From Planctomycetota bacterium (GTDB lineage Bacteria; Planctomycetota; Phycisphaerae; UBA1845), in the NCBI GenBank assembly GCA_024275565.1, contig JAJRYY010000219.1, positions 1 through 33,576 of the forward strand: a DNA stretch of 33,576 nucleotides. Reading direction: 5' to 3'. The stretch's first letter is position 1. Every line of letters starts with the position of its first letter. Below are positions 17,853-25,245 of the stretch, one piece after another. The translations under genes were made by a program, and so were the position numbers. The notes below the pieces were generated by a model. That model was not told where the DNA came from. It ran no database searches and worked only from the letters and a program-made list of their open reading frames with translations.

Positions 17853-17986
17853 GGCTGGTTTGAGGTCAAACGCATGAACAACGGTCGTGGATTTTCGAAT
17901 CCTCGGTCTTTTTATCACGATTCGGCTTTCATTAGCCGTGGCGGATTTCCGGGGTTGGTTTTATGGCCAACCCCGGAAGTTTTTTT
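17853..17986 (+). ncRNA. candidate structured small RNA or attenuated leader
   Basis: The interval from the predicted start to the terminator T-run is about 134 bases and folds into successive local hairpins. First is GTTTG/CAAAC at 17858-17871. Second is a long stem around GGATT-TTCG-AATCC at 17883-17908, with a UUCG tetraloop and outer pairs including GU. Third is CGGCT/AGCCG at 17923-17938, and last the 12-bp terminator stem. An alternative is a small protein from ATG 17875, behind GAGG, reading MNNGRGFSNPRSFYHDSAFI and onward, but it would run through the terminator. It does not show SRP RNA, tmRNA, RNase P or 6S features I know. It may be an independent sRNA or an attenuator leader of the PyrK-like gene, 145 bases downstream. 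Confidence 0.55.
17947..17986 (+). terminator. strong intrinsic terminator
   Basis: TTCCGGGGTTGG and its perfect complement CCAACCCCGGAA form a 12-bp stem around an 8-base loop, followed by G and seven T. It ends the candidate RNA that starts near 17853. If read through, it could also attenuate the PyrK-like gene. Confidence 0.9.
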
Positions 17987-18057
17987 ACATCTCCCCACCA
18001 TTTGTCGCCGGGTGCGGATCACTGCGGTACAATGACCCCGTGGTTTCATGTTTGATC

Positions 18058-18089
18058 GCCCCTGAGCGATTTTGCCCCTGAGCGGTTTT
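18058..18089. repeat. tandem 16-bp repeat upstream of the PyrK-like gene
   Basis: GCCCCTGAGCGATTTT and GCCCCTGAGCGGTTTT lie back to back with one difference. It sits between the terminator and the flavoprotein start. A TACAAT at 18028-18033 just upstream may be a -10 element, but I see no good -35. Confidence 0.7.
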
Positions 18090-18131
18090 GGATCAACACG
18101 ATTTTGACTCAGCACGATTGCGAGCGCTTCC

Positions 18132-19148
18132 ATGATGACGATGGCAACGAAACCCGGCACTTCCCATCCCGCACTTTTTGATGGGGTCGTAGCCAAGAAT
18201 GTTTCAATCTGCAGTGAACATTTTCGACTCACGATTGATTGCCCGCCCGGCGTCACGGATGCTTTGAATCTGGCGAGGGCGGGGCAGTTCGTGCATCTTG
18301 CTCCTCCGCGCGGAGAGGCTGAGGGTGCAGCAGGCGGGAACATGGGGACGAGCAGTTGCCCTGTACCGCTGCTGCGGCGTGCGTTCAGCATCGCGGGCCT
18401 GCGGGATTCACTCAGTGATGGGCATTTTTCGGGCGGTGGTCGTCAGTTCGACGTGATGTACCGTGTCGTGGGGACGGGGACGCGGTGGTTGTCCGGGTTG
18501 CGGGCTGGGGATGCGTTGAGCGTGATGGGGGCGTTGGGGAATGGGTTTCCGATCAGTGATACGAAGCGACATGCCTGGCTGGTGGCGGGGGGCGTAGGTC
18601 TGCCGCCGATGTTGTGGTTGGCTGAGGCGCTTGGGGATGCGGTTACGATTGGGGATACGACTGCGGCTGGAAAGGTGGATCGGGAGGTTGTTGCGTTTGC
18701 GGGGGCGCGGAGTGTAGATTTATTGGCGCTGACTGTGGATGATCCGTCGGTTGTTTCGCGGGATGCTGGGGTGGCGTCGCTTGGGGCGAAGGAATTTGCC
18801 GATGTGGGTGCGCGTGTTGTGATTGCAACGGACGACGGGTCGCTTGGTTTCCATGGTCATGTGGCGGGTGCGATGGGCGAATACTATGGGCAGGCAGACG
18901 TGCAGACGGATGATCTGGTGGTCTATACCTGCGGTCCTGAGGTGATGATGCGGGCGGTGGCTGAGTTCTGTGTGGCGCGGTCGATTGAGTGTCATGTGTG
19001 TATGGAACGGGCGATGGCGTGTGGGACGGGGACGTGTCAGTCGTGCGTGGTGGCGGTGCAAGACGAATCAGCCACCGACGGTTGGCGATACGAGCTGTGC
19101 TGCGACGATGGCCCGGTGTTTGATGCGGAGCGGTTGGTCTGGGGGTAG
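18132..19148 (+). CDS. PyrK-like dihydroorotate dehydrogenase electron-transfer subunit
   Basis: An FAD and [2Fe-2S] reductase that, by family, passes electrons from dihydroorotate dehydrogenase B to NAD in pyrimidine synthesis. At 338 aa it is longer than typical PyrK (about 260). It has a ferredoxin-reductase FAD domain with RRAFSIAGL (82-90), a nucleotide-binding GGVGLPPM (153-160) and YTCGPEVMM (265-273). The C-terminal cluster site is MACGTGTCQSC with C297, C302 and C305 plus a Cys in ELCCDDGPVFDAERLVW, which is the PyrK-specific ending. Extra length lies around 60-78 and 170-215. Starts at 18132, 18135 and 18141 cannot be separated. No pyrD is adjacent. Codons are strongly G-ending. Confidence 0.85.
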   Translation: MMTMATKPGTSHPALFDGVVAKNVSICSEHFRLTIDCPPGVTDALNLARAGQFVHLAPPRGEAEGAAGGNMGTSSCPVPLLRRAFSIAGLRDSLSDGHFSGGGRQFDVMYRVVGTGTRWLSGLRAGDALSVMGALGNGFPISDTKRHAWLVAGGVGLPPMLWLAEALGDAVTIGDTTAAGKVDREVVAFAGARSVDLLALTVDDPSVVSRDAGVASLGAKEFADVGARVVIATDDGSLGFHGHVAGAMGEYYGQADVQTDDLVVYTCGPEVMMRAVAEFCVARSIECHVCMERAMACGTGTCQSCVVAVQDESATDGWRYELCCDDGPVFDAERLVWG

Positions 19149-19159
19149 GGGGCGTACGG

Positions 19160-19333
19160 TTGGATGTACTGAGGCAATTCGATCAGATTATTTCCGTGGA
19201 TGGTCAGGGTAGAGATAACATTACATTCGATGGATTCTGGAACTTGATCGGCGAACCGGAACAAAGCATGGAATTCACAGTCCGACGTTTGGATGAGATG
19301 CTACATAAGAATATCCAGCTTGGGCATCGTTGA
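19160..19333 (+). pseudogene. PDZ-like C-terminal fragment, 57 codons
   Basis: A TTG-initiated frame just after the PyrK-like gene reads LDVLRQFDQIISVDGQGRDN and then a stretch with FDGFWNLIG, EPEQSMEFTVRRLDEML. The pattern ISVDGQ ... F..FW.L.. ... FTVRR resembles the last strands of a PDZ domain in HtrA-like or site-2 proteases. No protease or upstream PDZ half is in this frame, so it is read as a decayed remnant. It may also be a short functional gene or chance. Confidence 0.35.
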
Positions 19334-19396
19334 CAAAATCAACTGGGTATACGTCGGATCTTCCATATTGGATGACACGGACCAACGTCTACCATC

Positions 19397-20197
19397 CTAT
19401 TTCCCGCAGTAGTCTATGATTCTTGCTAGTTCTCTTCGCAGGTCGTGGCGTTTTACTATTCTATCTACGAAGCCATGTTCCAGCATGAACTCAGCCGTCT
19501 GGAAGCCTGCCGGCAGCTCCTGCTTGATCGTGTTCTTGATCACACGCGGGCCCGCAAACCCGATCATGCAACCCGGTTCCGCGATGATGATGTCGCCCAG
19601 ACTCGCAAAGCTGGCAGCCACGCCAGCCGTCGTCGGATCGGTCGCAACCACCACATACAGACCATGCGCATCGTCAAATTTCGCGAGGGCGGCTGAGGTC
19701 TTGGCCATCTGCATCAGCGAAACCATCCCCTCCTGCATTCTCGCACCGCCGGATGCGGTGACGATGATGAGCGAGAGGTCGGATTCCATGGCAGCCTCAA
19801 TCGCCCGGGTGACCTTCTCACCCACGACCGAACCCATGGATGCCATGATGAAATCAGAGTTCATGACAGCAAGCACGACCGCCCGACCTCGAATGAACGC
19901 ACGTCCGACAACGATGGCGTCAAGTTCGCCAGTCTTTTTCTGGACCTCTTTGAGTCGCTCTTTGTAGGGAATTCGGTCTTTGAATTTCAGCGGGTCGATG
20001 GGGGCAAGATCGGCGAACATTTCCACGAACGAACCAGTATCGACAAGCTGCTCGATCCGCGTGCGTGCGTTGACGCGGCGATGGTGGCCACACTCCGGGC
20101 AGCAGTTGAGGTTCTCCTCGACCTCCTTGAGGTAGACCATGTGGCCACAGCTTTGGCAGCTGTCCCAGATGCCAGCGGGGATGTCGCGCTTCTTCAT
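19397..20197 (-). CDS. accD: acetyl-CoA carboxylase carboxyltransferase subunit beta
   Basis: Transfers the carboxyl group from biotin to acetyl-CoA, giving malonyl-CoA for fatty-acid synthesis, in a complex with AccA. ATG 20197 is preceded by AAGGAG ten bases upstream and gives 266 aa; a longer open frame upstream overlaps rpe and is spurious. The N-terminal zinc ribbon has C14-x2-C17 (SCQSCGHM) and C33-x2-C36 (CPECGHH), specific to bacterial AccD. The crotonase-like core shows SGGARMQEGMVSLMQMAKT, TDPTTAGVAASFASLGD and IGFAGPRVI, ending with QTAEFMLEHGFVDRIV. It lies 22 bases downstream of rpe and is probably cotranscribed with it. No accA is in the window. Confidence 0.95.
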   Translation of the reverse strand: MKKRDIPAGIWDSCQSCGHMVYLKEVEENLNCCPECGHHRRVNARTRIEQLVDTGSFVEMFADLAPIDPLKFKDRIPYKERLKEVQKKTGELDAIVVGRAFIRGRAVVLAVMNSDFIMASMGSVVGEKVTRAIEAAMESDLSLIIVTASGGARMQEGMVSLMQMAKTSAALAKFDDAHGLYVVVATDPTTAGVAASFASLGDIIIAEPGCMIGFAGPRVIKNTIKQELPAGFQTAEFMLEHGFVDRIVKRHDLRRELARIIDYCGK

Positions 20198-20219
20198 GGC
20201 GTTCTCGCTCCTTGTTGTG

Positions 20220-20933
20220 CTAAGCACCCTGCTCATTCTGTGCTGCATGCCGCAACGCTGCCATGGCCTGGACCGGGTCGTCTTTTCCGAAAATCGCGGA
20301 ACCAGCCACGAAGGTGTCCACGCCAGCTTCAGCAGCTGCGATAATGGTAGCAGGATCGATTCCGCCGTCGATCTCCAGCCGCTGATGGGGCGCCAATAGT
20401 TTCCGAAGCTCGCGTACTTTGGGCAAGACGTCTGCGATGAATTTTTGTCCGCCAAACCCAGGCCAGACGCTCATGACCAGCACCATATCAACGTCCGATA
20501 GTATCGATGCAATCGTGTCGATTTCGGTGGTCGGATTGATGCAGACGCCGACATTGACACCGAGGTTGCGGATGTGGTCCACGACGCGGGCGGGTTCGTC
20601 CACGGTTTCGATATGAAACGTGATAAGGTCGCAGCCCGCTTTGGCGAAGGCCTCGGCGTATTTTTCGGGGTCGGTGATCATGAGGTGAGCGTCGAAAAAC
20701 AGCTTCGAGTGGGGGCGCAACCATTCGATGAGGGAGGGTCCGAAGCTGATATTGGGCACGAAATGACCATCCATGACGTCAAGATGCAGGAGATCTGCAC
20801 CGCCTTCTTCGATGCGTGCGACGTCGTCGCGGAGACGCGAAAAGTCTGCCGCCAGCAGAGAGGGTGCGATCCGCATGCGCGGGGTCGATAATGCGAAATC
20901 AGGGGATGACACAGTGTTGCTCGCTGGGTTCAT
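20220..20933 (-). CDS. rpe: ribulose-phosphate 3-epimerase
   Basis: Interconverts ribulose 5-phosphate and xylulose 5-phosphate in the pentose phosphate pathway. The TIM-barrel signatures are RIAPSLLAADFSRL (21-34), HLDVMDGHFVPNISFGP (50-66, with metal ligands H50 and D52), DAHLMI (81-86) and the phosphate-binding EIDGGIDPATI with VAGSAIFG. From ATG 20933 the protein has 237 aa and an N-terminal extension of 19 residues; the family core starts at Met20 (20876). Neither start has a clear ribosome site, so 20933 is a provisional choice. It begins 15 bases after pgk ends and precedes accD by 22 bases, consistent with one operon. Confidence 0.95.
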   Translation of the reverse strand: MNPASNTVSSPDFALSTPRMRIAPSLLAADFSRLRDDVARIEEGGADLLHLDVMDGHFVPNISFGPSLIEWLRPHSKLFFDAHLMITDPEKYAEAFAKAGCDLITFHIETVDEPARVVDHIRNLGVNVGVCINPTTEIDTIASILSDVDMVLVMSVWPGFGGQKFIADVLPKVRELRKLLAPHQRLEIDGGIDPATIIAAAEAGVDTFVAGSAIFGKDDPVQAMAALRHAAQNEQGA

Positions 20934-20948
20934 GGATCATCTTCAGAC

Positions 20949-22184
20949 TCAGGCGTCGTCGAGGACGTCGAGCGCTTCGAACGGCTTGCCTTCGAGGAAT
21001 TTCAGGGACGCTCCGCCGCCGGTCGAAATATGTGTGATTCTGTCTGCGACTCCGGAGGCGTCGATTGCAGCTGCACTGTCGCCGCCACCGACGATGGATG
21101 TTGCACCCGCATCCGTGGCGTCCGCGACGGCGTTCGCAATCGCCAGAGTTCCAGCATCGAAGGGCGGGGTTTCAAAGACGCCCATCGGCCCGTTCCAGAC
21201 GATGGTCTTCGCTTTGGAGAGTTCTTTACAGTATGACTTGATTGTCTTGGGTCCGATATCAAGACCCATGAGATCGTCCGGGATGTCGCCGCCACAGACT
21301 TGTGTTTCGATTTCCGGGTCGATATCGGCAGCAGCGATCGAATCGACCGGGAGCATCAGCTTATCGCCCGCCTTTTCGCGGATGGCGTTGGCAAGCTCAT
21401 ACCGATCGGGTTCGACGAGTGATTTTCCGACTTTTTGACCAGCCGCAGCGGCGAAGGTGTTTGCCATGGCTCCGCCGATGAGGATTCGGTCGCATTTTTC
21501 AAGCAGTGCTTCAATGACGCCGACCTTGTCGGAGACTTTCGCTCCTCCGAGGATTGCTACGAAGGGTCGCTTCGGATTGGCCAGGACATCGCCGAGTACC
21601 TGGAGTTCTTTGGCGATGAGGTATCCTATGACGCGTTTTTTTCGGGTCATGATTTTAGGGAGCGTCAACATGCTGGTGTTGTCGCGGTGGCAGGTGCCGA
21701 AGGCGTCGTTGACGTAGATGTCGCCCAGTTCTGCGAGGGCGGCTGCAAAATCGTCCTTTGATTTTCGCAGTGCGGGGTCGTCGGCTGCTTTCGCGTCCTT
21801 GATCGTCTCAGCTGCTCTGAATCGGAGGTTTTCGAGGAGGCAGCATTGACCATTGGAGAGGTTGTCGACGATTCGCTCGGCTTCGTCTCCGATGCACATG
21901 GACGAGAAGGGGACTTCCTGGCCGAGGAGTTCAGCCAGGCGTTTTGCGACGGGTCGCAGCGTCAGATTTTTGTCTCTTTTTGTATCACCGGTGGGGCGTC
22001 CAAGGTGTGACATGAGGACGAGCTTGCCCCGTCCATCCAGGAGTTTCCGGATGGTCGGGAGAGCTGCTCTGATGCGGCGGTCGTCGGTGATTTCGCCCAG
22101 TGCGTCAAGGGGTACGTTCAGGTCGAGACGGACCAGGACGCGCTTGCTGGAGACCTTGATGTCGTCGATTGTTCGTTTTGTCAC
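20949..22184 (-). CDS. pgk: phosphoglycerate kinase
   Basis: Glycolytic enzyme making ATP and 3-phosphoglycerate from 1,3-bisphosphoglycerate. The product is 411 aa from a GTG start at 22184; the true beginning TKRTIDDIKVSSKRVLVRLD matches the family. Signatures seen are RVLVRLDLNVPLD, LMSHLGRPTGD (substrate Arg and His), FVAILGGAKVSDKVGVIEAL, NGPMGVFE and the nucleotide-binding GGGDSAAAID. The ribosome site before the GTG is weak. It is followed by rpe after 15 bases. Upstream, about 280 bases with REP-like palindromes separate it from gap, which may be in the same transcript. Confidence 0.97.
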   Translation of the reverse strand: MTKRTIDDIKVSSKRVLVRLDLNVPLDALGEITDDRRIRAALPTIRKLLDGRGKLVLMSHLGRPTGDTKRDKNLTLRPVAKRLAELLGQEVPFSSMCIGDEAERIVDNLSNGQCCLLENLRFRAAETIKDAKAADDPALRKSKDDFAAALAELGDIYVNDAFGTCHRDNTSMLTLPKIMTRKKRVIGYLIAKELQVLGDVLANPKRPFVAILGGAKVSDKVGVIEALLEKCDRILIGGAMANTFAAAAGQKVGKSLVEPDRYELANAIREKAGDKLMLPVDSIAAADIDPEIETQVCGGDIPDDLMGLDIGPKTIKSYCKELSKAKTIVWNGPMGVFETPPFDAGTLAIANAVADATDAGATSIVGGGDSAAAIDASGVADRITHISTGGGASLKFLEGKPFEALDVLDDA

Positions 22185-22235
22185 GGTGAAGCTCGATTCG
22201 CCCGGTTGGGGTCTGATCCTTCTTTCTTACGGTTG

Positions 22236-22464
22236 GCGGGTGGAACCCGCTCTATAGACGGTGGCGGGTGAAACCGCCCTGCAGCTCGTCTTCGCCAGGG
22301 AGCCTTGCCCGCGTTTTCGGCCTGGGCAATGTTGCACGCCTTTCCAGCGATGGCAGGCCATAGCCTGCCCTACAGATTGTCACACGTCTCCCGGCGATGG
22401 CAGGTAATTAATCTGCCCTACGGTTTGTTACATGCCTCCCAGTGATGGCAGGCCATAGCCTGCC
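22236..22464. repeat. cluster of REP-like palindromic repeats between gap and pgk
   Basis: Three units share the frame GATGGCAG...CTGCCCTAC with a period of about 48 bases. Two are perfect GGCAGGC-CATA-GCCTGCC palindromes (22352-22369, 22447-22464), and one has a changed centre (22399-22417). Two related palindromes, GCGGGT/ACCCGC (22236-22250) and GGCGG/CCGCC (22263-22278), precede them. The last unit directly abuts the gap stop codon, which lies inside the repeat's CCCTACAG tail. Confidence 0.85.
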
Positions 22465-23493
<1,029 letters not shown>

Positions 23494-23550
23494 CGTTTCA
23501 CCTCAATCATAGTTGCAGGAATTTGGGGTCCAAAGACGATCCCGGAGGGG

Positions 23551-23579
23551 AGGGTAGGACTGAGGGGGTGTGTGGTCAA
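23551..23579 (-). promoter_or_regulatory. possible gap promoter
   Basis: The minus strand has TTGACC (23579-23574), a 17-base spacer and TACCCT (23556-23551), about 58 bases before the gap start. The -35 is good and the -10 poor. Confidence 0.3.
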
Positions 23580-23730
23580 GAGCGGATGCGGTTTCAGTGG
23601 AGGTAACGTGCGATATTTGGCGAATAATGTGGTTTTGGAGATGGTTTGAATGGGGGGGATGGGGGGTTGAACGGCAAAGTGGGCGGTCTACAATGGTTGC
23701 GTGCGGCCTTGTCTTGCTTCGTGCCAGTCG

Positions 23731-23771
23731 TGTATAGTGTGACTGTAATTATTGTATAGTGTGACTGTAAT
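23731..23771. repeat. 19-bp direct repeat with 22-bp period
   Basis: TGTATAGTGTGACTGTAAT occurs twice, separated by three bases, and is followed by a shorter echo GTGTAAT. The 22-bp spacing is two helical turns, so both copies face the same side of DNA. It lies about 210 bases before the PilT-like gene, next to a -10-like TATAGT. Confidence 0.8.
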
Positions 23772-23977
23772 GCGAGTGTAATGCGTCGTTCTTTCGGTTG
23801 GAGCGTTGGTCTTGCGGCTGGTCGCTGGAGCGGTTATTCCGTTCTGATGGGCGCAAGAATTGTCCTCAGCAGGATGGTGTTTTTTTGTCCGGCGGGTCAT
23901 TGTTCCAGCGTCCATCTGGTGCGTGCGTGGCGAAGATAATACTATCCGTAGCTCATCGAAAGGTCAGGTAACTCACT

Positions 23978-25177
23978 GTGTCAGAAGGCGAAAGTAGATC
24001 ATCCTCTGAAGATATGAAGGCGTCATCCTCTGAAGACGTGAAGGCGTCGTCCTCTGAAGTTAAGAAGACGTCAGCCTCGAATGGTCGAGCCAGGATTGAC
24101 AAGTATTTTGACGCGATGGTCAAGATGGGTGCGTCTGATATTCACTTTAAGGCTGAGGCTCCTCCGCGTGTGCGTATTAAGGGTTCGTTGCGTCCTCTGA
24201 AGGGTGATCCGCTTGCCAACGCCAAGATCGAGAAGATGCTTTTTGAGATCATGGGTGAAGACAAGCAGGAGCAATATCGGGAGCGTGGATCGACGGACTT
24301 TTCGTATCAGCTTGACAGGAATAACCGTTTTCGGATCAATATTTTTCGTCAGCGTGGTCTGACGTCGATGGCTGCCCGTCATATTCCGCGTACGATTCTG
24401 GATTATGCTGCGTTGAATCTGCCTCCGGTGCTTGAGAAAATATCCAATTTGCACCAAGGTTTGATTCTGGTGGCTGGTATTACTGGTTCCGGTAAGAGTA
24501 CGACGATTGCTGCCATGTTGCAGCGTATCAACGAGACGCGTACCTGCCACATCGTGACGCTGGAAGACCCGATTGAGTTCATGTTCGAGGATGCGAAAGC
24601 GTTCATCAATCAGCGTGAGATTGGGATGGACGTTGCGGATTTCCACGATGCTCTGAAATATCTGATGCGTGAAGACCCTGATGTTGTGCTGATTGGTGAG
24701 CTTCGTGATAAGGATACGTTTGAGGCTGCCATTCATGCGGCTGAGTCTGGTCACCTTGTTTTTGGGACGGTTCATGCATCGAATGCTGGTGGAACTGTGA
24801 CGCGTCTTCTTGAGCTTTTTCCGCCTGAGAGTCGTGAATTGGTTCGGATGTCGCTTGTGTTCAACTTGCAGGCTATTGTATGCTTGAAGCTGTTGAAGAG
24901 GATTCAGCCGGAGATTCCGCGGATCCCTGCTGCGGAGATCATGCTTGCGAGTCCCAGCGTGCGGAAGTTGATTGGCGATAAGCGTGAGAATGAGTTGCTT
25001 GGTGTGATCCGTGGATCGTACGATGAGGGGATGCAGGATTTCACTGAGGCATTGCGTCAGCACGTTGAGAATGAGTATATTTCGACACAGACAGCTTACG
25101 AGGCAGCCCCGAATCCTGAAGAGCTGAAGATGCGTTTGAAGGGTATCTCCGTGTCCGGTGGCGGGATTATCGGGTAG
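23978..25177 (+). CDS. PilT/PilU-type secretion ATPase
   Basis: A hexameric motor ATPase of the type IV pilus retraction class, 399 aa, starting at GTG 23978. Residues 8-31 are three copies of an acidic-polar octapeptide (SSSEDMKA, SSSEDVKA, SSSEVKKT), an unusual addition. The PilT-like N-domain (ASDIHFKAEAPPRVRIKGSL, 52-71) is followed by the RecA-like core: Walker A GITGSGKS (167-174), Asp box TLEDPIE (194-200), Walker B DPDVVLIGELRD (233-244) and His box GTVHASNA (263-270). All key residues look intact. The arginine-rich AAGGT-type segment AGGTVTRLLELFP follows. No pilin or pilus gene is adjacent; instead a degenerate GspE-like gene and a CvpA-like gene follow on the same strand. Confidence 0.9.
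   Translation: MSEGESRSSSEDMKASSSEDVKASSSEVKKTSASNGRARIDKYFDAMVKMGASDIHFKAEAPPRVRIKGSLRPLKGDPLANAKIEKMLFEIMGEDKQEQYRERGSTDFSYQLDRNNRFRINIFRQRGLTSMAARHIPRTILDYAALNLPPVLEKISNLHQGLILVAGITGSGKSTTIAAMLQRINETRTCHIVTLEDPIEFMFEDAKAFINQREIGMDVADFHDALKYLMREDPDVVLIGELRDKDTFEAAIHAAESGHLVFGTVHASNAGGTVTRLLELFPPESRELVRMSLVFNLQAIVCLKLLKRIQPEIPRIPAAEIMLASPSVRKLIGDKRENELLGVIRGSYDEGMQDFTEALRQHVENEYISTQTAYEAAPNPEELKMRLKGISVSGGGIIG
23999..24070 (+). repeat. in-frame 24-bp repeat, three copies
   Basis: Three adjacent 24-base units, starting TCATCCTCTGAAG (twice) and TCGTCCTCTGAAG, encode the octapeptide repeat near the N-terminus of the PilT-like protein. In-frame length means copy-number change would leave the protein readable. 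Confidence 0.9.
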
Positions 25178-25245
25178 CGGTATTTTTTCTGTCCTACTAA
25201 TCATGCGGATCGTTGCTCTGTGCGGGTGGCGATGGCGAGAGTTTC

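Larger units (their letters stand above)
23494..23977. other. intergenic region between divergent gap and the PilT-like gene
   Basis: About 480 bases without a supportable gene. Short frames here lack any recognisable protein features. It carries a possible gap promoter (23551-23579, minus), a 19-bp direct repeat (23731-23771), and TTGTCT-18-TATAGT ending at the first repeat, which could be a plus-strand promoter. Confidence 0.6.

Noticed and set aside
17881..17910. tRNA T-arm-like TTCGAAT
   Set aside because: The flanking bases do not form a T-stem and no acceptor or anticodon arms fit; it is the UUCG hairpin of the candidate RNA.
24071..25204. 377-codon minus-strand frame opposite the PilT-like gene
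   Set aside because: Antisense shadow; the plus strand carries intact ATPase motifs.
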